From the NCBI GenBank assembly GCA_002682825.1, contig NOKP01000005.1, positions 1,550,001 to 1,614,000 of the forward strand: DNA of 64,000 nucleotides, written 5' to 3'. Under the pieces are notes generated by a model. That model was not told the DNA's origin and ran no database searches. It was given only the letters and a program-made list of their open reading frames with translations. The first letter of the stretch is position 1. The number at the start of each line of letters is the position of its first letter. Shown here one piece after another: positions 12,065-22,900 of this stretch. The DNA comes from Neonectria sp. B-13 (lineage: Eukaryota > Ascomycota > Sordariomycetes > Hypocreales > Nectriaceae). A program made the position numbers and the translations under genes.

Positions 12065-13183
12065 CTAAACTCCCAGCAACTCCAGAGTTCCGTGGTCGAC
12101 AATAGCCGCCGAGTACCGCTCGCTAATGGCAAAGATAACATTTTCAGGCTGCATAGCCTTGGGCGTCATGGCCCAGAGGAATCCTTGCATGGCGTAGCGG
12201 CGGTAGTCATCCCAGACGTCAGCCTTGGACAGCTCAGGGCCTCCCTCGGCGTGGAGGGCCTCGAGATAAGCCTCGACCAGCGCGCCTTCATGCTCGCGGC
12301 GGTCCTCAACGGTCAAGGCGCCCGTGAGGAAGTAGACGAGATCAAGAATAGCGGGGCCATATTGGAGACCCTGCCAGTCGATGAAGCCCGGCGTTCCGTC
12401 GTTGGCGATGAGGGTGTTGCCCACGTGGTTGTCGCCGTGGATGAGCGAGTAGAACTTCTCATCCGAATCGGCGTGCTTCCAAAGAGCCTCGAAACCTCGC
12501 TGAATGCGCTCTCGGTCCAACAAAGCCTCAGCAACCGGAGGGCAGCACTCCTCGGAGAAACGAACGTCCCAGGGCTCAGGCTTCAGCAGAGCGAGAACGA
12601 TAGTACGCACCGGGTTTGCCAGCTTCTTCCCGTCGGTGCCAAATAGCCAGGGGTACTTTTCCTCCTTGGTGTTCCAGGTCTTGCCGTGCAGACTGGCAAG
12701 CTGCTTGAGGGCATTCTCCACCTGGCTGGGCTTCCAGGGCTCCAGCGGCGTGCCAAAGGTACACTCGTCCGCGACGTTGGACATGATGAAGAGGCCCTGG
12801 CCATTGACGGTGTCAGTGCCGGCAAACCACGTCTTGGGCAGCAGCATGCTCGTTAGGGGAGCGATGTAGTAGTAGAACTCGGCCTCACGGCGGTAGGTAG
12901 CCCATATCTCGGGGAAGACCAGGCGGAGAGCCGGGTTAAAGCCACCCTTGACGCAAACGCGAGTGGGGATCTCCGTCTCCACGCCATCGGCAAAGACGAG
13001 GTCTAGGAACACCTTGGACGAGGTGCCGTGGGAAACACCCGTCTGTTTAAAGTCCTTGACGGGCACATCGAGGGCTTCTGAGAGCCACTCGACGGTGATG
13101 TCTTCAGGGGTCCCCGGCAGCGGCTTGTCCGAGTCGAAGACGCAACGAGGGGCGGCGGGGCCCTTGACCAAGGAATGTGTCAT
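12065..13183 (-). CDS. APH/EcKL-type small-molecule kinase
   Basis: Intronless gene for a 372-aa protein of the aminoglycoside phosphotransferase/ecdysteroid-kinase-like superfamily, which phosphorylates small hydroxylated molecules with ATP. The catalytic loop is HGDNHVGNTL (His249, Asp251, Asn256) and the metal-binding motif is FIDWQ (Asp269). The N-lobe includes GTSSKVFL near residue 53 and a probable ATP-anchoring lysine at CVKGG (Lys79). FIMSNVADECTFG is the hinge-like region. All key residues are present, so it should be active. The ATG at 13183 is followed directly by a conserved-looking N-terminus. Neighbours give no hint of substrate; many fungal members are uncharacterised. Confidence 0.8.
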   Translation of the reverse strand: MTHSLVKGPAAPRCVFDSDKPLPGTPEDITVEWLSEALDVPVKDFKQTGVSHGTSSKVFLDLVFADGVETEIPTRVCVKGGFNPALRLVFPEIWATYRREAEFYYYIAPLTSMLLPKTWFAGTDTVNGQGLFIMSNVADECTFGTPLEPWKPSQVENALKQLASLHGKTWNTKEEKYPWLFGTDGKKLANPVRTIVLALLKPEPWDVRFSEECCPPVAEALLDRERIQRGFEALWKHADSDEKFYSLIHGDNHVGNTLIANDGTPGFIDWQGLQYGPAILDLVYFLTGALTVEDRREHEGALVEAYLEALHAEGGPELSKADVWDDYRRYAMQGFLWAMTPKAMQPENVIFAISERYSAAIVDHGTLELLGV

Positions 13184-14720
13184 TTTAGAAAAGTCGAGGA
13201 TATGGGTAAGTCGTAAATAGGCAGCTGGGGATGTTTGGCAAAGGGAAACTGAATCTCTCTGGGAACTCCTGGGTTGCTGGCAGTCATTTCAGCGGAGTGG
13301 AGAGCATTATATACCTCTGTCCAATGCGGACGTCGGACTTGATGGTGTTTCCGCTCGATGGAGTAGGGACAAGGCTGCCCTTGCTGGTAGCTAACTAATA
13401 TTTGCTTAGATTCAACGCAAGTCATGCTGCTTCAAAGTTTATATTCCTAGGCGAGCTAGGGATGTATGTGTCCTGACCTAGTTCTCTCCCTCGCCATCCA
13501 TGCTGGTGGATGCACAAATGGCTACGCCGTAACAGATGCCTGTCACGACACGGCATTGCCGCCAGCAGAGGCATGCTGGTCCAGAGACCCTGTACACCGT
13601 TGCCGTCGTGCGTGGACTGCGGACTGGCCCGAGTTTCTTACCTAATGTAATCGACCCATTTGCCAAGGTTCCCCACAGGACATTTCGACTCTCTGGGTGC
13701 ACTGAGGCCAAAGCCGACTGCTCAATGAATGTCGGCTTCTGCAACTTGAGAAGTCTGAGCTGCATCTTCCCCAGTCTGTCTGGTCCAGCCGCATCCCGAA
13801 ATGACCAACATGGCATGGTGTCTGCAAGCCCCTTTGGTACATGATGCAGGCCAACTGCTAGCCAACAGCGGCCGTGGCGAGTTCGTACGACACGACGTAA
13901 GCCCTACGAATGAATCTAGCTCCCCTCGTCCCATCCCATCCCTGAGACGAGCCCGAACTAGCTCGACGGCCGGGCTGCGATTAGGCCAAGTAGCATCGGT
14001 CACTAGCCTCTCTTGAGATCTTCAGCCTTTGTTTCCCAGACGGGTAGCCAACGTTGGGCCATCTCCGCACTTTTACCGAGACGGGACCATGTTCCGCGTC
14101 CCCGGGATGCGTATACTTCCTACTACTACACGAATAGTGTGTAGTTCGTCCCTTGCTCCTAGGAACCCTGGCCTGAGCTCCTCGCCCTCCGGACTAGGGC
14201 TTTTTGCTTAGACGGGGGTCTCACATAAAACACAAGGGAATAACACCAATCGAGCTGGAAAGTTTAATTTATTCAGGTTCCCTTGCCCTGCAGCAGCCAG
14301 TATCCACATACTTGGAACTGTGCAATACATAGTAGTCGTAAAGAAATCCTTTCAGGAAGGCACTCCTGCCTGATACTTTAACACCGTCTCGTCCTTCCAT
14401 CCAGGAGCTAGCGACCTCTCGGGCTGCTCATGTTCCTGGCCGTTTTGCAGTGGGCCGTTGTCACATCGCCTTGATATTACCGGAGACCTGCCGAGACATG
14501 ATCCTTGGTTCAACGGCGCTTCACAATGCACTCTTAAACCACCTTGTTGGCTTTCCCAGCGACTCGGGTCCTGTATTCGCTCATTAATCGTTCGTTGCAA
14601 AGAACCAACAAAGTGCCCGTTGGAACCGTTGGCCGGCGCTTCTTGCTGACCCCCCTGATGCCTCGGAACTGACGACGGACGCCCAACACTCTTTAACGCA
14701 GTCGACCCGAAGTGCCTGCA
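13184..14720. other. Divergent intergenic region, nothing recognised
   Basis: About 1.5 kb between two divergent genes. Open frames are short and unrelated to known families; the long minus-strand frame 14352-15125 is mostly antisense to the next gene. Presumably promoters of the kinase and of the 7TM gene. Confidence 0.4.
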
Positions 14721-15928
14721 ATGATGGCCGACGTCGACATCTACACCACCCCGGCGGTCCCGCCGCCCGATGGCGTCACGTCCAACTTCAACCAGGGATG
14801 GTCCAGCGTGCAGATGACGACCATCGTGGTCTTTGGAGTCACCTACTTCCTCGCCACCGTTTCCATGGTGCTTCGCTACGTCACCAGCGGCCTCATTGTG
14901 CGGAAATGGGAGGTAGATGTTGTGCTGATTACCCTGGCTTGGGGCACGGCGTTGGGTTTCTTTATTTCCGTTTGTTTCTGCATGCAATACGGCTGGGGAC
15001 AGCATGCTTGGGACATCACACTTGTGGATGCCATCCAGTACAACAACGTAAGCTGTCGTTGCGATACCGATTTGACAATGGCACTGACTGGCGGAGGCAG
15101 TATCTACTCCCAACAACGTTAACATACATGTGGAGCCCGACCTTCACGAAACTATCCATCTTGACCGTTCTCTTTCGCATTAGTCCCTCGTTATGGTTCC
15201 GAATCGGCGTCTATGCCATCGGCGGCTCCCTCGTTGCCTACACAGTCACATTTACGGCTCTCCTTGCTGGGCCTTGCAATCCAGTCGATGCTGGATCCGG
15301 CACTTGCCTGAGAAACCTGGCTGTCGCTCAGGTAGCATTGAACATATTCACCGACTTGGCGATCATTGTTCTACCCCTTCCGACACTATACTCTCTCCAG
15401 ATTAGGTTCAGGCAGAAGCTGGTTGTTGCTGGTATTCTTTGCCTTGGATCAGCGTATGTATCTCGGCCATTCTCCCTGAGCTTACCGTGCTAACACGCGA
15501 TTTACAGTGTGTTGGTTGCCTCTGTCGCAAGAGCCCCTTACGCTAGGATCTTGGCCATCAGCGCCGACTTCTCCCGCAAGCAAGCCGAGGCAGGCGTGTG
15601 GTCAATAGTCGAGCTGAATTTTGGAATCATCTGCAACAACATGATGCGACTCAAGCCGTTCCTCAACCGCTACCTGCCCAGACTACTCACCATCCTCGGT
15701 CTCTCCTCAAAGAAGACGTCCAAGAAGGGCGAGAGCTCCACGAGAGCTGACAGGAATTGGCGCCCAGGCAAGACGTCTCACGGCTACCAGCTGCGCAGCT
15801 TAGAAGGTGGAGAGCCGTCCCGACGCAAGTATCCCGAAGAGCCTGTCATCGATGAATATCCGACCGACGGCTCGGACAAGGCTGTGTCGCGCCAGACCGG
15901 CAGCACGGATAGTATCTTGAGGTCATAA
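14721..15928 (+). CDS. PTH11/SAT4-type 7TM membrane protein
   Basis: Rhodopsin-like integral membrane protein of the fungal PTH11/SAT4 group, a family that includes GPCR-like sensors. Three exons (14721-15047, 15101-15453, 15508-15928) join in frame to 366 aa with GT-AG introns of 53 and 54 bp. About seven hydrophobic helices run from residue 35 to 285. Family landmarks are YGWGQHAWDI in an extracellular loop, TKLSILTVLFRISP at the start of a TM helix, and FTDLAIIVLPLPT in TM6. The C-terminal 80 residues are charged, cytoplasmic and low complexity (SKKTSKKGESS). No CFEM domain is seen at the N-terminus, so it is not a canonical PTH11 itself. Two ATGs (14721, 14724) are adjacent; either could start. 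Confidence 0.85.
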
Positions 15929-17257
15929 AGGAGGGAAGGAATGATCTAAGCCGAGATGCTAGATGCGTCCGGTAGATTCAGTGCCATTGTAAATTATTGT
16001 GATGACATGATACCAGAAGTGGCTACAATACGTAATAGGCTAGTCAGTAGTCACACTTTGTCCATGGCGCCGAAAAGAAGGCCGGCACTCGTACTCGAGG
16101 ACGTTTATGATCCATGAACCACATAGACTTTGTATCGCTAAGGCTCTTCCCTTTGGCCGCAATCGATGCCCCTATTAGGTACTGCCGATGGTGCAGCGAT
16201 GCATGTGGCGTTGCGAGCTCTGACACGGTCCTAGTGCCCTATGTTTCCAGAACTGACTAAAATCATTGTTGCGAAGTCCCAGAATTTGTGACAGAGTTGC
16301 GAGCTGTGACCCACGTTCTGCATCTATTGTTCCCTTACCCTCTGCGCAGTGTAGTCTGGAACGACCGAAGATCTTACATGACAACCAAAGCTGCCACATC
16401 GTGAATTTTGCTCTACATAGAATGTCACACGCCAGCACTTTATTCCAGCATCGGGGATTAGTTTCCCCAAGTCGAAGATAATTCATGGACCGTTTTTTCA
16501 TCAGTGTAATAAGCTAAGCGTATTAGAACTTATCTATTTTTCATTTATGTCCTTTCGAAATGTTGCGCTTGGTTGTAATTCAAGCTATTCCCACTCAACA
16601 TCGCTCAATGAGGCGCGGGTTATTGCTCAAAGGCCGGCCGCTAACGCGGCAAAAGGAAGACCCGATAGGCATATAAGCCCAGCGCTATGGCTCGCCTCCC
16701 ACCATTCGTTGTTTGCAAGTTACAAACGCAGTGGTTTCCTCTATTTGTCTTCTCTTGGGGCGGTGTGGCCGATTCAAATGCTCAAGACGGCTACATATCG
16801 AGCTAGGACTCCAAGAACTAAACTTGGCACGTTTAAGACCAAGTCAAGGATCACAAAGTACGAAAGTTTCGAGAAACGCATAAAGTGCCGACTGGTTCGT
16901 CTGAATATACAAAGCTGACCGGATGTATCAATTCAATCCGTATAGAGAGATATGAAATGCTGTGGCAAGAACTCTTCCGAACCAAGAAGAGTTGTGTGGC
17001 GACCAAGCCACCAAGGATATCTAGGCTATCTAACAGCGACCTATAGTGGCTTCTCCAAGCCCATTGAGTATGGCACATATGACAGGAAACCATTCATCAC
17101 CGGGTGAGCTATCATTTACTGCATACAAACAAAGGCAAATCCAGGGGTATGGGTCATGTGGTGAGCTACAGCAACGAAGTTCAGGACAATCTAAGTCCTG
17201 TTACGTTGATGAGAACGACTTCAAAACAGGATTGGGGTGAAGCCAGATAGACTTTTA
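15929..17257. other. Intergenic, nothing recognised
   Basis: Convergent 3' flanks of the 7TM gene and the HET pseudogene, 1.3 kb. No supported gene; short frames only. Confidence 0.4.
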
Positions 17258-19351
17258 TTAAACAAGGACGATTTTACCACCAGGAGACCTCCCCTCTTCC
17301 AGACGATGATAATCCAATGCTCTTGCTAGTCGAAAATCGCCAACGAAACGAAATCTAACCGCCTCCCCGTCGTCGTCGCCATTTCCCTCGTCTTGATCGT
17401 TACTATAGTCCTCATCAGGACGTAGGATCCATGCGTTCGTGTCGGTTGGATCGAGCGTCCTCCACGTGTTACCATACCACTTGAAGCCTTCGCATCCGAC
17501 AATGCAATCCCCTATCCTCGTGTAAGAGGGCCCGATGCCGAAACGCGGACGCTTGCATCTGTTGTCCTCGTCGTGTTTGCAGAGGTCGTAGGGGTGTCCA
17601 CTCATGTCAGGGTACATAACGAAAAGCCGGTGACCTCTCATGCTACTACATAGCTCGCGCATGAAGCTGGTAACAGTTCGGGCCAATAGTCCTCGAGCGA
17701 GCCGTATGTGTAGCCATCACTGTAATCAGAATTCTTCCAAGTCTGCGAAACCTCCACAGGCTCCTCCGCAAGCCAATCATCGAAAAAACAGGAGATCAAT
17801 GACATCGCCCTGCTGGAGGAAACCATGGCAAGCTTCATCGAGGTGCACTGTTTCCGGACTAAGAATGTCAATCAGGTCTCGGAAGGCTCTGATTTGGATC
17901 TCCGTGCCAGCATCATCCGGCACCAATTCCCCAAGAAGGGACTTCCAGGTAGTCTGAAGCCACTCAATAGTATCCGTGGGCTGCGGATCCTTAGGAAAAC
18001 TTTGCCATGTCCCCATGATCTCGATAATCCAAAACCCACTTTCATAGTGCAAAGTGAGCCGGGAGTCTGCGTGCTCAAAGCTGGCTGCCAATACAACGTC
18101 AGCCTCCTTCTCGACGGCCGGTGCGATGTCCGCTCTAACCAGCAGAAGTCGCCAGTCTGGAGCCCATGAACACACGCCCGTGAGATGATGCCTCACGGCA
18201 TGCTAGTTTGTCAGGCGGATGATCTCGGAGGGGCGGAGGACACCGGACTCAACGAGGTACCGGCCAAACATGGCGTACACTCTCTCAGGTTCTTCCTTGT
18301 AGGAAACAGAGAATCCAGGGAGGTCTTCTCCTTCATCCCCAGGTTCTTGGAACCGGACGTCAGATGAGAGATGAGCAAGTGCATACAGGCGATCGCGATC
18401 ATCTTTGCAATCGAAGTGGTGAAATCGCTGTAGGAGCCCTAGGATGGATGTAATATCTGGCTCTGGAGCTTTCTGACGCGATGGGCGTAGGTGATTCTCA
18501 TAGATATCTCGATTCTTCCGAATTGCCTGAGGGGAGCCGTCATGGTTTACTAAATCCACCTTCTGAGCTACTGTTAAGCCGGGGGTTGTGGCTAGCTTTC
18601 CAAATTGATGCAGGATTCTTCGTCTCCAGAGATACGCAATGGGCACATCAATGCTTAACTTGACTTGAGCGACTTCTAGAACATGAATGAACCGCGCCCA
18701 CGGCATCTCTGACGACCCGGTGTTGAGCGTCACGTTGGCGTTAAGGGTTACTTCTTGGACTACCCAGCGCCGGCGGAACCGGGCATGCCCGACGACGGCT
18801 TGGATAGTATAGATTTCCTCGGGTGCCCAAGAGATGTCTTTCTGGCGGGCATTGATGTTCAGGGCTCGAAGGCTGGTCACTTGCTGCTCATCAGCACCCA
18901 GCCAGACGAGCACGCAGGCAGCTCAGCGGTAAATGTCTCCCATCAAGGGGATCTGCGCGGCCTTGTCGGCGTCATCGTCTTAGTTGATACACACGGTGTC
19001 AGCCCAGAGCCTCCAGCGGTTGAGAGGGTGCCGAAAGCGTCGGAGTGCCGAGTGCAGCGTCGGCGTGACGAGTTTGGTGTGCTGTCCATCCAGCGTGATG
19101 GTTTCGGTAAATTCCGGCGCGCCCCAGGTGTAGGACAGAGCATTATAGTCAACAGAGGCGTCTTTCGGGTCAATATTGAGGAGCTTGCAGTTGATGGGAG
19201 AGTCGGGATTACAGGACGATTGGATCTCCAGGACTCTGGTGTGCCCTCTCGGAAGCGTGCAATATGGAGACATAGTGATCGGGGACGGGCTTGATGGAGT
19301 AAGACCACCTTTCTCCCCTACTTTGAGATTTTCGATTTCCCATTCGGCCAT
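17258..19351 (-). pseudogene. HET-domain protein, inactivated
   Basis: A full-length heterokaryon-incompatibility-type gene reads from MAEWEIENLKVG (19351) to a stop at 17258, about 690 codons, but is broken. HET-domain landmarks are clear: YNALSYTWGAP, LWADTVCIN, IPLMGDIYR, VLVWLG, RRRWVVQEV, DDRDRLYALAHL and CSWAPDW. Three in-frame stops interrupt it: TAA at 18980-18982, where HET proteins usually have Gln; TGA at 18923-18925, where Arg is usual; and TAG at 18203-18205. Each fits a C-to-T change. Near 17780 the frame shifts (the FFDDWLAEEP block is in another frame), then shifts back before 17700 for the C-terminal SFMRELCSSMRGHRLF block. No intron could rescue these stops without losing conserved segments. 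It lies head-to-head with an NLR gene. Confidence 0.85.
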
Positions 19352-19977
19352 TGCAAACAATCATCTTTGTCAATTGCGTAACAGAGCGGGAAGATGAATG
19401 AGGGAACAGGCTGTTGGGCTCCAATCGGGTTTTCATGCATGCCAGGCTCAGCATAAGCCTCAGTTGCGAAAACGGAATGACGCTAGGTCTCAATTCAGAG
19501 TGTCTACCTCATTCGTGTTTCCATAGTCGAGCCAGCGAGATTGAAGTGCTCTAAACCACCAAACATCGAGTCTATACTGGACGCCTTAATGGTGGAAGCA
19601 GAGGAAGAAGAAAGATGCGGGAATGCTGCTTATTCCGAGACGGCTTCTAGAGGAAACGGAATAAACACACAGTCAAGCATGATGAGTGAAGCGCATGGGG
19701 GACTGCGGTATCGTGGCGCATGAGACAATTGGGCGAGAGGTGCTCATTTAACTGCCAGCCTCGCGCTCGAAGTCGAGGCGGGGTAGCTTCGTCAGATCAC
19801 TGATCACGCATTTCCTGCCGACTTTTCATCTGCCCAACTCTGCCCAACTGCTTCGTCGTATGAGCAATAGCCATCATACTATCGTGTCTTCTTTCATTAT
19901 CACCCTGTCTCTCGGAGTAGCATGCTGGCCCGCCCCTGGAGCCCGAGACCGAGCAGAATCGACTGAGGCTCTCCACG
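19352..19977. promoter_or_regulatory. Divergent region between HET pseudogene and NLR
   Basis: 626 bp between the two divergent starts, presumably containing the NLR promoter. No specific site could be assigned. Confidence 0.35.
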
Positions 19978-22900
19978 ATGTCCGTACTAGACAGCCCGGA
20001 CCTGTATACCATAGGGTGGATTGCTGCACTCCCCATCGAACGAGCAGCAGCAACGGCCCTACTAGATGATCGGCACGGGACACCTGAAGGCTTTGAGCAA
20101 CATCAGGCCGACACAAACTCGTACACATGGGGCCGGATAGGTGAGCACAACATCGTCATAGCCTCTCTTCCCGCCGGTGTGTACGGATTAACTTCCGCGG
20201 CGACTACGGCCTCGAACATTCTCTCTTCCCTACCTCAGATTAGAATTGGTTTGTTGGTGGGAATAGGCGGCGGCATTGCTCGACCTGATCAAGGTCGGGA
20301 TATCCGGCTCGGTGATGTTGTTGTCGGGCAACCCGATGGAAGAGCGGGAGGGGTCATCCAGTATGATCTAGGAAAGGCGAAGATGAATAAGACATGGGAG
20401 CGGAAAGGCTCCCTCAGCAATCCCCCGCCGGTCCTCCTCGGCGCGCTATCGAACCTGCAGGCAGAGCACGAGTTCGCGGAATCTAGGATTCCAGATCTGC
20501 TCCAAGCCATGTGGGAAGCCAATCCCAAGATGAAGACCAAAGCCCACGGCTTCGTTCATCAGGGTCCCGAGAACGATCGGCTATTCAAGTCCACACATGA
20601 ACATGCTGGGGGTAGTACATGTGCCCAGTGCGATTCACCCGGGGAGGTTGAGCGTGACCAGCGGAACACAACCGATCCACAGATCCACTATGGAATCATC
20701 GCTTCTGGAAACACTCTCGTCAAGGATGCCACTACCAGGGACCAGATTGCAGAATCTGCAGGAGAGGAGTGCCTTTGTTTCGAGATGGAGGCCGCCGGTT
20801 TGATGAACCAGTTTCCCTGCCTTGTGATCAGGGGAATCTGCGACTACGCCGATTCGCATAAGAACGATCGGTGGCAGCGGTATGCGTCTGCGACTGCGGC
20901 TGCCTACGCGAAGGAGCTTCTCCGTTACGTTCCAACCAGCCACCTTCAAGCCACACGGCGCGCAGTTGACGTAATTGTATCACGTTAGTTCCCCTTCGAG
21001 CTCGAGATGGTATATAGCTAACGGGCCTTAAGTTGGCGAAGACCTGAAGAACGAAGTGCAAGGCTTACGGTGAGACTGAAAGCATGATTCTCGCTCACCC
21101 AACCCCGATGACTGACGGCTTTCCAACTAGCACAACCACCCACATGGCATCGCTGAACCGTCTTCCCATTGCTTCTGGAGCGTCCTTCGACTCCTACTCC
21201 GAAAAAAAGAATCCAACCTGCTTACCAAATACCCGAGTTGAGCTCCTCGACGCAATAATAAATTGGGTCAGCGAGATAGACCGCAAATGCATATACTGGC
21301 TGCAGGGAATGGCAGGCACCGGAAAATCCACAATCTCTCGTACTGTGGCCCACAGCCTGGCAGAAAAAGGAGCGCTTGGAGCCAGCTTTTTCTTCAAGAG
21401 GGGCGAAGGGGACCGTAGCAAAGCAACGCGGTTCTTCACTAGCCTCGCCGTCCAGCTAGTCCACAAGCACCCTCGCTTGGCTCAGCACGTTCGAAACGCG
21501 ATCGAGGCCGACCACTCTATTGCCGACAAAGCTATGAACGAACAATTCGAGAAGCTTATTCTACAACCGCTGAAAGAGGTTGGACGGGACCCCAATATTC
21601 CTCAGACGATAGTGGTTGTGGTCGATGCTCTCGACGAGTGTGACCGCGAAGAGGATATCAGGGAGATCATCCGCCTCTTGGCAATGTGCTCGGCATCAGT
21701 CGGCCTAAGATTCTTCGTAACCAGCAGGCCAGAGCTTCCCATTCGCCTTGGCTTCCAAAGCATACATGGCAAGTATCAAGATCTGATTCTCCATGAGATT
21801 CCCGAGTCGAGCATCGCGAATGACATATCAACATTCCTGGAGTTCCGACTAGAACAGATCCGACTCGATTACAACGACGCGGCCACACCAGACGGATGTC
21901 TACCTTCAGATTGGCCCGGCCAAACGAATGTCAGGAGACTCGTCAAGATGGCTACTCCGCTTTTTATCTTTGCTGCAACCGCTTGCCGGTTTATCAGCGA
22001 CAGTAGGCTTGCGCCTCCGAACGAACAGCTTACAAAGGTTCTTGAGTATCAGACCGAAGAGATGTCCAAACTTGACGCGACGTATTCCCCGGTCTTAAAC
22101 CAGTTTCTTGTCGGCCTGAATGGCCCAGCCAAAAGGAACATAGTCAGGGAATTCCGGGATATTGTCGGTTCGATCGTTATTCTCGCCACACCACTTTCCA
22201 CGATTGGTCTATCTTGCCTGCTTGGAATTAGTAAGACAGTTATCGATAATAGGCTACTTCGACTTCGTTCGGTCTTGGATATACCGTCTGATGCAAATGC
22301 TCCTGTCAAACTCTTTCACCAATCATTCCGGGACTTTCTCCTCGGCGACGAGTGCAAGACATACCAGTTTTGGGTTGACGAGAGGTCGAGCCACGAGAAG
22401 CTGGTGACTAGATGTCTTGATCTGCTTATGAAGGAAGATTCTCTCAAGAAAGATATCTGTGGCCTGCAAATGCCCGGAAGGCTTCGAGAGGACGTCGACA
22501 GACGAAAGATCGACAGCTGCCTACCATCAGAGGTTCAATATGCGTGCCTGTACTGGGTGTATCACTTGAAGGGCAGCAGAGTTAGGATTTATGACGGACA
22601 CCAAGCATTCCAATTCCTCCAGCGCCACTTCCTCCATTGGCTTGAAGCATTGAGTCTCATTGGCAGGATATCGGAGAGCATCGGGCCCATAGACGAGTTG
22701 CAGAGCCTGATTCATGTAAGTCACTTCCAAAGCCATACGCCGGTATTTTCTAAGACATTACTTAGCCCGATAATGGTGCCGAAGTCTCGCGGTTTCTTCA
22801 CGATGCAAAGCGTTTCATCCTCAACTGCCGCCCAGCAATTGACCAGGCACCCCTCCAGCTCTACATGTCAGCGCTTGTCTTTGCTCCAGAGAGAAGCGTT

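Noticed and set aside
14352..15125. Minus-strand open frame of 257 aa
   Set aside because: Antisense to exon 1 of the 7TM gene and its promoter; composition reflects the opposite strand.
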